The notes: generated from the sequence alone by a model not told the origin. DNA of 64,000 bases from Nocardia sp. NBC_01327 (GCF_035958815.1 NZ_CP108383.1:4588001-4652000); one strand, 5' to 3'; shown: positions 54,153 to 63,108, counted from the first letter of the stretch. A program made the numbers and translations.

Positions 54153-56509
54153 GTGCGATGCTCATGCCCACGAGTCGAGTACTCACGAAGAAGATGCTGC
54201 GAGATCTGCGGCGGCGAACCGCCCAGGTGGCCGCCATCGCTGTGACGGTGCTGCTCGGGGTGCTGCTCTTCGTCGCCAGTTTCGACTCGTTCCGCAATCT
54301 GGAGTCCTCCTACCAGCGCACGTATTCGCGGCTGCACTTCGCGGATTTCACCGCCGACGGCGGAGACTCCGCGCGAGTAGCCGACGCTGTGCGCCATGCG
54401 CCCGGGGTTGCGCGGGTCGCGGTGCGCACCCATACCGATGTGCCCATGACCATCGGCGGTTCGAAACTGCTGGGCCGGGTCGTAGGACTGCCCGACGGCC
54501 CGACCGTGAACGAGATCAGCTTGACCGCAGGGCAATTGCCCGATCCGGCGCACCCCGATCAGGTGGTGGTCGAGCGGCACGCGGCGCAGACCTTCGACCT
54601 GCGGGTGGGCAGCGGCCTGCGACTCTTCGACGGTACGACCTGGCATACGGTCACCGTCTCGGGCATCGCCTGGTCGCCGGAATACCTGTGGCCGGCTCGC
54701 AGTCGTCAGGAGGTCCTCGGCGATCCGCACGGATTCGCGGTGGTCTTCGGACCTCAGGATCAGGTTTCGCGCCTGTCCGGGGGGACGGTTCCTGATCAGG
54801 CTCTCGTCGAGATGTCCTCGACAGCAACGGCATTCGACCGTTCTCAGGTCGAGAACCAGTTGCGCGGAGCGGGGGCGGTGGACGTGCAGCGGCAGGCCGA
54901 CCAGCCGTCCAACGCGGCACTGCACGAAGACCTCAGCGGATTCTCCGAGCTCGCAGTCGCCTTCCCCACACTGTTCCTGGTCGCTGCGGCCGTATCGGTA
55001 TACATCCTGATCACCAGGCTCGTACTGTCCGATCGGCCGATCATCGGCACCCTGCTGGCGATGGGCGCGCGCCGCCGGACCGTCATAGCCCACTATGTGA
55101 GCTACGGCGTCGTCATGACGATCATCGGCACCGTCCTCGGTGTCCTGGGCGGTGTGGTGGCCACCTCGGTGATAACCACCGCATACACGAAAGCGATCGG
55201 AATCCCCGACACGGTCGTTGATCACCGACTGCCGACCATGGCTGTCGCCGCCGGTCTCGGCGCGCTCACCGGACTGGTGGCGGGCCTGGCCCCCGCGGTG
55301 GCGGCGGCGCGCATGGCGCCCGCGGCGGCCATGCGGGGTGACGGGCTTCGTCCCGCACGTGCGGGAATGCTCGGCCGTTGGTCGGCACGCCAGCGTCGGT
55401 TGCCCGTGCTGGTGCGAATGACGTTGCGCTCGTTGGCGCGTGAGCGCCGCCGCACTGTCGCGACGATGACCGGCACCGTACTCGCGCTGGTGCTGATCCT
55501 GGCTTCGGTGGGAATGCTCACCAGCATGCGCTCGGCCGTGCGCATCCAATTCGACGAAGTCGAACGGGCGGATGCCACGGTCATCGCTTCGGCACCGTCG
55601 AATGAGCTTGCCGCCCAGTTGCGTTCGATATCCGGTGTCACCGCCGTCGAACCGGTCACCTTCACGCCGGTAACCCTCACCGCCGGCGGGCGGACATACT
55701 CGACCACACTGACCGGGCTGGTATCCGGCACGACGATGCACACGTTCCGCACTCCCGGCGGCGGTACCGGGCAGCTCCCCGGCGCGGGCATTCTCGCCGG
55801 CACCGCCGCGGCGCAGCGGCTTGGCCTCTCGGTCGGCGACACCCTCACTGTCACACCGCTTCTCGGGACTCCTCGAACCGAGCGGCTGGCAGGGCTCGTG
55901 GATGAGCCGCTGGGCACATTCACCTATGCCGCCCAGGCGACAGCGGCCGAAGTCGGCGGTGCCAGCCAGCAGGGCTACCTACTGGCTTTCGCCTCTGGAG
56001 TAGAACGAGATACGTTGCGCGCCAGTGTTATCGACATGCCCGGCGTTGTCGCCTACAGCGATTCCCGGGCAGTGCACAACGAGATCGACCGATTTCTGGG
56101 CCTTTTCTGGGTATTCATAGGCGCGATGCTCCTGTTCGGCGCGGTCCTGGCCTTCACCGTCATCTACATGACCATGACGGTCAACCTCGCCGAACGCACC
56201 ACCGAACTGGCCACACTGCGCGCGGCGGGAGTTCCGGTACGCCGGTTGACCGCCGTGCTCGCGGCCGAGAATCTCACCGCCACCCTGCTGGCCGTTCCGT
56301 TCGGGCTGGCCGCCGGATATCTGGCGGCCTGGACACTGCTGCGCTCGTTCACCAGCGACATGTTCACCTTCGGCCTCAGCTTCGGCGTCGCGGCCCCGGT
56401 CCTGGCCGTTATCGCGGTCCTCACCGCCGCGGCACTCTCACAGCTCCCGGCCGCGCGCCTGGTCAAGCGCATCGATATCGCCCACGTCGTCCGCGAAAGA
56501 GCCCAATAG
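54149..56509 (+). CDS. FtsX-family ABC transporter permease
   Basis: About 786 residues. An N-terminal helix (VAAIAVTVLLGVLLFVASF) and a large periplasmic MacB_PCD-like domain are followed by an FtsX unit (FPTLFLVAAAVSVYILITRL ... GVVMTIIGTVLGVLGGVVAT). A second extracytoplasmic domain and a second FtsX unit follow (FWVFIGAMLLFGAVLAFTVI ... AVIAVLTAAALSQLPAARLV). Duplicated architecture of the YtrF/MacB-like exporters of Gram-positives. Start GTG 54149 overlaps the ATPase stop; ATG 54158 is an alternative. Works with the ATPase to export a lipid, lipoprotein or drug. Confidence 0.92.
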   Translation: MSAMLMPTSRVLTKKMLRDLRRRTAQVAAIAVTVLLGVLLFVASFDSFRNLESSYQRTYSRLHFADFTADGGDSARVADAVRHAPGVARVAVRTHTDVPMTIGGSKLLGRVVGLPDGPTVNEISLTAGQLPDPAHPDQVVVERHAAQTFDLRVGSGLRLFDGTTWHTVTVSGIAWSPEYLWPARSRQEVLGDPHGFAVVFGPQDQVSRLSGGTVPDQALVEMSSTATAFDRSQVENQLRGAGAVDVQRQADQPSNAALHEDLSGFSELAVAFPTLFLVAAAVSVYILITRLVLSDRPIIGTLLAMGARRRTVIAHYVSYGVVMTIIGTVLGVLGGVVATSVITTAYTKAIGIPDTVVDHRLPTMAVAAGLGALTGLVAGLAPAVAAARMAPAAAMRGDGLRPARAGMLGRWSARQRRLPVLVRMTLRSLARERRRTVATMTGTVLALVLILASVGMLTSMRSAVRIQFDEVERADATVIASAPSNELAAQLRSISGVTAVEPVTFTPVTLTAGGRTYSTTLTGLVSGTTMHTFRTPGGGTGQLPGAGILAGTAAAQRLGLSVGDTLTVTPLLGTPRTERLAGLVDEPLGTFTYAAQATAAEVGGASQQGYLLAFASGVERDTLRASVIDMPGVVAYSDSRAVHNEIDRFLGLFWVFIGAMLLFGAVLAFTVIYMTMTVNLAERTTELATLRAAGVPVRRLTAVLAAENLTATLLAVPFGLAAGYLAAWTLLRSFTSDMFTFGLSFGVAAPVLAVIAVLTAAALSQLPAARLVKRIDIAHVVRERAQ

Positions 56510-56537
56510 ATCCCTGAACAGATCAAGGAGAACGATA

Positions 56538-57005
56538 ATGACCGCACCCGGCCTTGCCGCCAAACTCGGTGCCCGAGCGCTGCACACCCGATGGGTCGTT
56601 CGCGCCCCGATTGCCCTCTACCGCGCCCGCCTGGGATTTCTCTTCGGCTCCCGGATGCTGATGCTGCAGCACACCGGCCGCCGCAGCGGCGCCCAGCGGT
56701 ATGTGGTCCTGGAAGTCGTCGACCACCCGGCACCCGATCAGTACGTGGTCGTCTCCGGGTTCGGCGTCGGCGCCCAGTGGTACCGCAATATCGCCGCAGA
56801 TCCGCGCGTGCACCTGTCGATCGGCACCCGGAACGGGGTGACCGCGACCGCCACACCCATGACCGAGGCAGAATCCGCTGACACGCTGCAGCGATACATC
56901 CACCAGCACCCGAAAGCCTGGAGCAGACTGCGGGGCACGATCGAGCAGGCCACCGGCACTCCCGTGGACACGTTGCCGATGGTTCGATTGTCAATCGGCA
57001 GCTAG
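56538..57005 (+). CDS. Ddn-like nitroreductase family deazaflavin-dependent oxidoreductase
   Basis: 155 residues. The split-barrel pattern is typical: PIALYRARLGFLFGSRMLML, QHTGRRSGAQRYVVLEVVDH, SGFGVGAQWYRNIAADPRVH, with the W-x-x-N-I/L core motif. Members use F420H2 to reduce quinones or nitro compounds and sit at the membrane face. AGGAGAACG precedes the ATG. Last gene of the TetR-ABC-FtsX unit (28 bases after the permease), which suggests a joint role in detoxification. Confidence 0.9.
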   Translation: MTAPGLAAKLGARALHTRWVVRAPIALYRARLGFLFGSRMLMLQHTGRRSGAQRYVVLEVVDHPAPDQYVVVSGFGVGAQWYRNIAADPRVHLSIGTRNGVTATATPMTEAESADTLQRYIHQHPKAWSRLRGTIEQATGTPVDTLPMVRLSIGS

Positions 57006-57091
57006 CGCTTGATATCGCGGTCGGTGCGCGACGTCGGCCGGCTCGGCAACCATCGCTTCTTTGCGACGTACTGTCACGAATAGTTTTGTTG

Positions 57092-57110
57092 TGCAATCGA
57101 TTCGATTGCA
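57092..57110. promoter_or_regulatory. Palindrome in a convergent intergenic region
   Basis: TGCAATCGA-T-TCGATTGCA: perfect nine-base arms around one base. It lies between the convergent Ddn-like and lipoprotein genes, where an operator is unexpected. AT-rich arms argue against a terminator. Confidence 0.45.
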
Positions 57111-57128
57111 TATCGCAGCCGTGCAGGT

Positions 57129-57971
57129 CTATTCGCGTGGGCGACCCGGCCAACCGGGAAAGGGCGTCTGGGAAACCGGTGGGGGATTGGCCGGAGTGCC
57201 TGGTTGCCGGCCATCGGCCTCCTCATTCTTCTGAGTCCAGGTGGTGCACGCATCGGAGAGAACAGTGTCGGTCGGTGTTCGGGCGGATGGTCCCCAGGCA
57301 TCGGTGACAAGCCATCCGTCGAACGAGTTGTAGCGAGGCGCGCGGTCGAGGCTCTCTCGAATCGGTGACTGTGTCTGCGATGTGTGCGTTGCGGGAACAG
57401 ACCGCGCGGTCAGCCAAGTTGTCCAGCCGCGCTGCGGCTCGCCCGCGTCACCCGTTCTGGCCCAGCGATACGTCGCGCCGCCGTCCTCGGACTCTGCAAC
57501 AGCTCCGAAGTCAAGGCAATAGGCCGCAGCGAACCCGTCCGGGCGGGGCTGAATCTGGAGTATTCGCGCCCGGAAAGTGCCGGCCCAGCGCAGCTTCCAA
57601 TCACCTTGTGCCGCCCCCGAGGGATACGCGCCGCCATACGGAATATGAAGCCAATCGACATCGGAGACCGCGTCACTGAAACCCGGGTAGGAGAGGTCGG
57701 TGCCTACAGCCAAAGCCAGCCGCTTGGCCTCGGCGAACGCACGCACGAAAGTGGCTTCGGGTGCTGTCAGGTCGACGCCATCAGCCACGCTCCACTGGAA
57801 TGAGAAGTCACCTGCCCACTTGGCGGGAAAAGCGTAGTCCGGTGCTGGTACGGCTGTCGGGTGTACGTCAGCGCCGACAGTGCTCGGACGGTCCCGAGGG
57901 GCACATGCCGTGCTTGGGAAAAGTAGCGCAGCGACGACGGCGCCCAGCATTGCACGCCTGGTCAAGCGCAT
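57129..57971 (-). CDS. Secreted lipoprotein, unknown function
   Basis: 280 residues. Signal: MRLTRRAMLGAVVAALLFPS, then TAC with a lipobox (S-T-A-C at about residue 23). It carries a twin-arginine-like RR pair but no full Tat motif. The mature protein is Trp- and Asp-rich (FPAKWAGDFSFQWSVADGVD; SDVDWLHIPYGGAYPSGAAQ) with a Pro-rich tail. Cell-surface lipoprotein by inference. Monocistronic. Confidence 0.8.
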   Translation of the reverse strand: MRLTRRAMLGAVVAALLFPSTACAPRDRPSTVGADVHPTAVPAPDYAFPAKWAGDFSFQWSVADGVDLTAPEATFVRAFAEAKRLALAVGTDLSYPGFSDAVSDVDWLHIPYGGAYPSGAAQGDWKLRWAGTFRARILQIQPRPDGFAAAYCLDFGAVAESEDGGATYRWARTGDAGEPQRGWTTWLTARSVPATHTSQTQSPIRESLDRAPRYNSFDGWLVTDAWGPSARTPTDTVLSDACTTWTQKNEEADGRQPGTPANPPPVSQTPFPGWPGRPRE

Positions 57972-58015
57972 AACGATCCTTACGCATCATTCTTCTGCGG
58001 AGGCAGCTACCGCAA

Positions 58016-58222
58016 TCAGCAAGAACGTAATTGCTGTGGCCGCTCCGGTGTCGTTCGTTCTCGGCCCGCATCGGTCTGAAGCGTAGCGATCTGGTTGCTG
58101 TCATACTGGGCATGACGTTCGATCAGGTGGTCCAGCGATAGCTGGGGCTTTGACCACACTGTATAGCCTGTCCAGCCCTTCGGCCAGCCGAGCTGTCTCA
58201 TCATCCGCATGGCTGTTTGCAT
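58016..58222 (-). CDS. Small hypothetical protein or remnant (uncertain)
   Basis: 68 residues from ATG 58222: MQTAMRMMRQLGWPKGWTGY, then SLDHLIERHAQYDSNQIATL. Protein-like, but the ribosome site is poor and the frame extends upstream as shadow sequence. It lies between the HATPase gene and the lipoprotein gene on the same strand. Function unknown. Confidence 0.3.
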   Translation of the reverse strand: MQTAMRMMRQLGWPKGWTGYTVWSKPQLSLDHLIERHAQYDSNQIATLQTDAGRERTTPERPQQLRSC

Positions 58223-58274
58223 CGATATCGGCGGACCCTTGGTCTGGATGTGTCCAGCGGCGCGGCATTCGCGC

Positions 58275-58790
58275 CTACGAACCGCTTGTGGGATCGGCCT
58301 GTTCCGATAATGATGCGGTGGCCATCGGGGGAGAGTGTGGTCGATCCAGAGGCAACTCGGCCCAGACGACTTTGAATCCCTCATACCGGATGACCGCCCA
58401 CTCGGTCGCGAGTTTATCGACGTGGATCATTCCGCGCCCGCCGGTCCGATCGGGCACGCGCAGGTGGGGGTCGCCGGTTCCGCAGTCCTCGACTTCGATT
58501 CGCAGCCGAGCCGGGGCAGTGCGGAGCGCGAGTTGGCAGTGCCGCGGTGGGCTTCCGTGCTCGTATGGGTTGGCGACCATCTCGTCGACGACAAGTAGCG
58601 CGTCCTCTACGACGACGCTGGTGTCAGGAGCCAGTAGCTCTCGTACAGCATCGCGTATCCACCGACCCGGTGTCGTTTCGAGGTCGAACTCCAGCACTTG
58701 CGCCTCGTCGCCGGGAGACGATGACAGCGGTGTCGTCAACGCATTCACCTCCGCTTGCCACTGGGCCGAAGATAGCGCTTGACTACCCAT
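58275..58790 (-). CDS. RsbW/SpoIIAB-like HATPase_c protein (anti-sigma/serine kinase type)
   Basis: 171 residues. The GHKL ATPase signatures are present: N-box LLVVDEMVANPYEHG, G1 box VEDCGTGDPHLR, and GGRGM before VDKLATEWAV. The usual N-box 'ELVTNAxxH' appears as EMVANPYEH, keeping Glu, Asn and His. Stand-alone members are common in actinomycetes and act in partner-switching control of sigma factors. No anti-anti-sigma gene is adjacent, so its partner is elsewhere. Confidence 0.85.
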   Translation of the reverse strand: MGSQALSSAQWQAEVNALTTPLSSSPGDEAQVLEFDLETTPGRWIRDAVRELLAPDTSVVVEDALLVVDEMVANPYEHGSPPRHCQLALRTAPARLRIEVEDCGTGDPHLRVPDRTGGRGMIHVDKLATEWAVIRYEGFKVVWAELPLDRPHSPPMATASLSEQADPTSGS

Positions 58791-58906
58791 GTACCCGGGG
58801 AAGAAACTCCGTCGCTCAGACTAATGCGAATGGGCAGCTGGCGTCGATGTCGTCTGTTCGAAACGTGTGTGCACCGATCAGGTACTCCCAAACCGCTTGG
58901 TGTGGA

Positions 58907-59752
58907 CTACTTTCGGTTGCCTGTCAGTTCCTCGAAGGCGTCTACCACAAGACCCATGTAGTACTCAATGAACTCCATACGGACTTGGAGACTGTCGTTA
59001 CGGATGTTCGCAGCTATGCCCGACGTATGGGCCTCGCGGAACCAATCGAGAAGCTCGATGTGGTGCTCGATGTCCAGTTCTACACCATCTTTCAGCCACT
59101 TCGGAATGCTGTCGTTCTTGCAGTGCAGTCGCCCCAGAACGAAGGACTCGCCTCCGCCGACGAGCGGCGGAGCCTTCGTGGGGTCGAATAGGTCGTAGCT
59201 GATGACGTTGGTTCCGTAGGGGGCTTGAATTTTCGCGTTGAATGACTTGACGAGGGTTCCGATAGTGAAGGGTCGCCGATGGCGATCCTTGCGTGCCAGG
59301 TCGTGCAGCCAGAGCAATGCGTTTCCGTCCGCGCCGTACTTCGTGTGGTACGGCTGCATCGACTCGATCATGCCGACGGTATCGGCCGCCATTCCATGGA
59401 ACACGTCCTTGGTTCGGAGCTTGTCGAAGTCGTCTACGGTACGAGTGATGGGGAACTGCCGATCCCGTGGGCGAGTCGGCGGATCTCGCTGCTCGTCATG
59501 AATCGCGAGTTGGAAGAACGAGTAGTCCAGGGCTGCTCGGATGTTCGCTAGCCAGTCGCCGAACACGATGCCTGCCATAATCGGGGGCTCTGCATGTGCC
59601 TCGATCACAATGTGGTCGCCGACTGCTCTTCGTTCTACGTAGAACGTCGTGGAGGACTCGTTCAGCAGCTTGGCCATCTCGGAACGCACAGCGTGTGCGC
59701 GCTCGATCCGCGCCCGCGTAGCGGCGAAATCGGCGCGTGAGATAGCTGGCAC
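58907..59752 (-). CDS. Hypothetical protein, 281 aa
   Basis: GTG 59752 is chosen because GAGGAGG lies five bases upstream; the ATG at 59800 would place that site inside the gene. The protein reads AISRADFAATRARIERAHAV, FGDWLANIRAALDYSFFQLA, LLWLHDLARKDRHRRPFTIG and ends VVDAFEELTGNRK. Soluble, mostly helical, no recognised domain. It may belong to a broad group of bacterial proteins with a HEPN-like 'R...H' core (LARKDRHR), which I could not confirm. Confidence 0.7.
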   Translation of the reverse strand: MPAISRADFAATRARIERAHAVRSEMAKLLNESSTTFYVERRAVGDHIVIEAHAEPPIMAGIVFGDWLANIRAALDYSFFQLAIHDEQRDPPTRPRDRQFPITRTVDDFDKLRTKDVFHGMAADTVGMIESMQPYHTKYGADGNALLWLHDLARKDRHRRPFTIGTLVKSFNAKIQAPYGTNVISYDLFDPTKAPPLVGGGESFVLGRLHCKNDSIPKWLKDGVELDIEHHIELLDWFREAHTSGIAANIRNDSLQVRMEFIEYYMGLVVDAFEELTGNRK

Positions 59753-60123
59753 CGTAGCCTCCTCATCAGGTAAAAGTCTATGGAAGACAAGGGTAGGCAT
59801 CGCTCGGCTATCTCGACAACTTGATTTTCAGTGGTCCGGAATCGTGGAAGTGCTTCCAGGGCAGGATGATTTGTTCTCCTCACCGATCTGCTCCACAGCG
59901 TGGTCGGCACCATCGCAATGGGGCAAGGCTGGACACGGTGGCGGCGGCGGTTTCGAAGATCAGACTGCGGAGCCGGGTATGCGGCCCTCTCGAACTCCAC
60001 AGCGACGCTTGCGGGTTGAACTGTGTGCCTTGGTTCGTCGGGACAACGCCATGATCTTGTCGCCTCGTGTGTCGGGTTTCGCTCTCCGGGCGAATGTAGA
60101 TTCCACCGGCTACGGCTGTCAGG
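59753..60123. other. Gene-free stretch
   Basis: Overlapping frames on both strands have shadow-like composition. Nothing recognised before the IS110-end copy at 60124. Confidence 0.4.
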
Positions 60124-60266
60124 TGCACGGCGCCCGGTGGGAAGCAAGCCATGAGAGAGCCACACCAATTCCGACGGTGGGCAGCCGCATAAGAGGAGCA
60201 CCCCACCGCGCACCTGGATCAAATCCTGGCCGGGATCTGATCCTAACACCAGTCTCTTACTAGCCG
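60124..60266 (-). mobile_element. Solo copy of the IS110-element non-coding end
   Basis: 143 bases that align without gaps to 62866-63008, the non-coding region upstream of the IS110 transposase, at about 88% identity. No transposase accompanies it. Conserved blocks include CGGTGGGAAGCAAGCCA and GCACCTGGATCAAATCCTGG. Its outer end (CTAGCCGC) continues directly into R2-type sequence (ATATCGCGCTGACAGAACCG). Confidence 0.8.
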
Positions 60267-60532
60267 CATATCGCGCTGACAGAACCGGCCATCGCGGCGC
60301 AGCGGAAGATCTACCAGCAGAGCGCTTCCGCTGAGCCGGGTGCTGGCCGAAACCGGTTCTGTGCCTGCCGAACTCAGTTCCCGCGCGTTTCGCCGTCGCC
60401 TGATCGCGCGCACGCTGGAACGAGATCGGATGCCCCAGGAAGTCGGGGCATACGGATTAGTTGAATCGTCGACATTTCACTATGCTGGGCGGTTAGCGTT
60501 TGCCCGGCACAGCACACAATCTGGAGGTAAGC

Positions 60533-60781
60533 GTGAAACGTGGTCTCACAATTCTTGTTCTCGCGGGCGGGTTGATCAGCGCGGTTTCGGCCGGTTCCGC
60601 CGTGGCGGCTCCAGGCGCACAATCCGTCGCGGACTCCGGCAGCTCGGTCCTCTCGGCCGGTTCTGCGATGATGCAGGGCATGGGATGCGCTTCCAAGTAT
60701 CCGGTGCCAGCGGAATGCGACACCTTCCTCGAGCGGTTGCTGAACGGGATTTCCGCCGGGTCGGCCGAATTCCAGCGCTGA
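60533..60781 (+). CDS. Small secreted protein, 82 aa
   Basis: GTG 60533 with GGAGGT at 60523-60528. Signal peptide VKRGLTILVLAGGLISAVSA...AVAA, cleavage near residue 27. The mature part (~55 residues) is Ser/Gly-rich with two cysteines (MGCASKYPVPAECDTFLERL) that may form one disulfide. Function unknown; extracellular by inference. Confidence 0.75.
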   Translation: MKRGLTILVLAGGLISAVSAGSAVAAPGAQSVADSGSSVLSAGSAMMQGMGCASKYPVPAECDTFLERLLNGISAGSAEFQR

Positions 60782-60993
60782 TCGGAGCGGTCACGAAGAA
60801 CGCCCGAAGATCAATGGGCTGAAGCAATCTCGATGATCTGCAAAGCATTCTTCTGCCGCATGTCGCGCTGAGTGAACCGGCCAACGCGAGACCTCGTCGG
60901 ATCTGCTGCGTAGTCGGACCTGAAGGACTGTTGGCGGTCGAGGGCAGCGATCTTCGGAATGCCGACCGCAGTAGTCCGGGCGAGAATGATCGA

Positions 60994-61506
60994 ATGATAT
61001 CGGTCCAGCGGGAAGAACCGCCTCGGATTTCCGGAGAACGCCAGACGCTCACCGGTTTTCTCCAACTCCAGCGAGAAACCTTGGCGTGGAAGTGTTCAGA
61101 GCTCTCGGCTGCCCAGTTGCGTCAGCAGGCGGTGCCAACGTCGAAGCTGTCGTTGCTCGGACTTGTCCGCCACATGACCGACGTGGAGCGAGGCTGGTTC
61201 GCCCGCACCCTCGGTGGCGTGGACGCGCCCGCGTTCTACTGGCGTGCGGACCGATCCGAGGACGTGGACTTCGATGTCGCGGATGCGGACGTGGATGAGG
61301 CGTTTCGCTTGTGGCACGAGGAATGTGCGCGCTCGCGTGCACTGGTAGCTCACTGCGAGTCCCTCGACACTGTAGGTACCCACCAGCCCAGCGGTCTCGA
61401 TTTCAACTTGCGCTGGATTCTCATACACATGATCGAGGAGTACGCCCGCCACAACGGTCACGCAGACCTACTGAGGGAACAACTCGACGGTCACACGGGC
61501 GAATAG
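60994..61506 (+). CDS. DinB family protein (DUF664-type)
   Basis: 170 residues. The four-helix DinB bundle is visible: LTGFLQLQRETLAWKCSELS, LLGLVRHMTDVERGWFARTL and WILIHMIEEYARHNGHADLL, supplying the three metal-binding histidines (RHMTDVE; HMIEEYARHNGH). Such proteins are metal-dependent thiol-S-transferase-like enzymes, often acting with mycothiol or bacillithiol. ATG 60994 is preferred; the ATG at 60931 would add 21 shadow-like residues. Stands alone; an R1 repeat begins 25 bases after the stop. Confidence 0.88.
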   Translation: MISVQREEPPRISGERQTLTGFLQLQRETLAWKCSELSAAQLRQQAVPTSKLSLLGLVRHMTDVERGWFARTLGGVDAPAFYWRADRSEDVDFDVADADVDEAFRLWHEECARSRALVAHCESLDTVGTHQPSGLDFNLRWILIHMIEEYARHNGHADLLREQLDGHTGE

Positions 61507-61530
61507 GGCCGATCGCGCAGGTATCCGGTC

Positions 61531-61597
61531 ATGCCGCGACCCGCGCGTTGGTCGGCCGTCCAAATCAGTTGGCCGCCAGCGCTTCCCAACGCACGCT
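61531..61597 (+). repeat. R1 repeat, copy 8, interrupted by the IS110 element
   Basis: ATGCCGCGACCCGCGCGTTG, centre GTCCAAATCAGTTGGCCGCC, then CTTCCCAACGCACGCT and an abrupt change. In other copies the next bases are CATGCCGAA. A similar end (AGCCGAAT) appears on the far side of the IS110 element at 63004. Confidence 0.75.
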
Positions 61598-63003
61598 ACT
61601 GGCACCCCTCTATGTCAAGACGTCGCTGCGGGTGTGGGGTTAGCCTGTGTGGTGGGTCCGGGATGTGGCTTGTCCGAAGGATCGGTGTGCGGGTTGGAAC
61701 CGGTCGCGCTGGAGTCAAGAGTCGTTCCCGATTGCCCTCCCGGGCCTGCCAAATCACGCCGTCGCTGATAGGTGAGCATCTGGGCGTAGACCACGTTCGA
61801 GAGTCGGCGTTTGAGCGCTCGGATCGCTTCCATCGAGGTTTTCCCGCTCTGCGGCCGTCGTAGTAGACCCTGCCCGGGGTGCGGTTGCGGAGCTGGACGA
61901 TGGCCATGATGTGCAGCACCCGGTTGATCTTGCGGTTGCCGGCCCGGGAAAGCCGGTGCCGCTGTTGATCACCTGATGACGCGTCCAAGGGTGCGGTCCC
62001 GTTCCAGGACGCGAACCGGTCCCGGTCCCGGAACCGGCGGATATCACCGGTATCGGCCAAAAGTCTTGCCGCGGAAGATGGTTCGATCCCGTGCAGGTCC
62101 ATCAGCGTGGACCCTCGCTCGGTGACCAGCTGCCGCAGTTCTTTGTCCGCGGCTTTGGTTTTGCGGTCTATCGTTTCCAGGTCCTCGATCAATTCCACGA
62201 CCAGACGCAGCCGGACCCGCGCGGCCGCGTCTGCTGGTGTGATCGGGGCGATCAGTTCGCGGGCCTGGCGGGCGGACAGGAATGTCTTGGCGCCACCGGG
62301 AATCAACTCCAGCAGTAGCCGGTGCAGCCGGCACACGGTTTCGGTGCGGGTGCGGCCGAGTTCGTCACGGCGGTCGGCGAGCATGCCGAGCGCGATCAGT
62401 TCCGAGTCGGCTTCGACTCGGCGCAGATTCGGTGCGTGCAACGCGGCCAGGGCGACCGAGTGGGCATCGACCGGGTCGGTTTTGCGGCCGTTGCCGGTCG
62501 CGAAGACCCGTACCTGTGCGGAGAGTTTCGCAGGCACGTCGATCACGATTTCCCTGTCGTGGACCAGCCGGTGCGCCAGGTGGCGGCCAATGCCGTTGCA
62601 TCCCTCGACCGCCCAGACACGATCCGGGAATTGCCTTCCAGCAGTGAGCATTTCCGCATAGCCGGTGGTGTCGGTGCCGTATCGGCCCGTGGCCAGCACC
62701 TTGCTGGTGGAATCGATGGCTTCGATGGTCGCGGAGCGTTTGTGTGGATCCATTCCGATGATTACGGTCATCGCCCGGTTCCTCCCGTGTCGGCCAAACA
62801 TGGTGTCCGTGCGGGAGGGCACCGCTAGATCGAGCTTTGGGGCAGGCCCCTCTTCAGCCACTCCCTGCACGGCACCCGGTGGGAAGCAAGCCAGAAGAGA
62901 GCCACACCAAACCAGATGGTGGGCAGCCGAATATTGGGAGCATCCCACCGGGCACCTGGATCAAATCCTGGCCGGGACCTGATCCTGACACCAGTCTCTA
63001 TCT
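61598..63003 (-). mobile_element. IS110-family insertion sequence
   Basis: About 1.4 kb, the usual size. Boundaries are inferred from the R1 repeat that stops at CT 61596-61597 and a CT at 63002-63003 followed by an R1-like end. It contains one frameshifted transposase gene and a ~230-base non-coding end upstream of it. IS110 elements lack inverted terminal repeats and insert at a dinucleotide core; none of these boundaries is proven. Confidence 0.7.
61615..62771 (-). pseudogene. IS110-family transposase, frameshifted near the C-terminus
   Basis: ATG 62771 follows GGGAGGAACC. The RuvC-like DEDD domain begins TVIIGMDPHKRSATIEAIDS and includes VWAVEGCNGIGRHLAHRLV and KTDPVDAHSVALAAL. The Transposase_20 domain with its catalytic serine region follows: GIEPSSAARLLADTGDIRRF, FASWNGTAPLDASSGDQQRH, NRKINRVLHIMAIVQLRN. 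Near 61850 the frame is lost; the normal end (MEAIRALKRRLSNVVYAQML) continues in another frame to a stop at 61615. One missing base explains it. Intact length would be about 385 residues. Confidence 0.88.
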
Positions 63004-63008
63004 AGCCG
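62866..63008 (-). ncRNA. Candidate bridge-RNA region of the IS110 element
   Basis: In IS110-group elements the non-coding end upstream of the transposase encodes a structured bridge RNA that pairs with donor and target DNA. This 143-base segment occupies that place and is the part conserved in the solo copy at 60124-60266. The two copies differ mostly in short patches (around 62893, 62910-62916, 62931-62937 and 63000), which could be guide loops. RNA expression is inference. Confidence 0.5.
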
Positions 63009-63108
63009 AATTGAGGTCGTTGGGGAATGTTGCCCACGAGACGAGAGGGCGGTCCGGCGCAGATCGCTGGACCACTTTGAGTTCGGTGCTGCGTATCCGC
63101 CTCGATCC

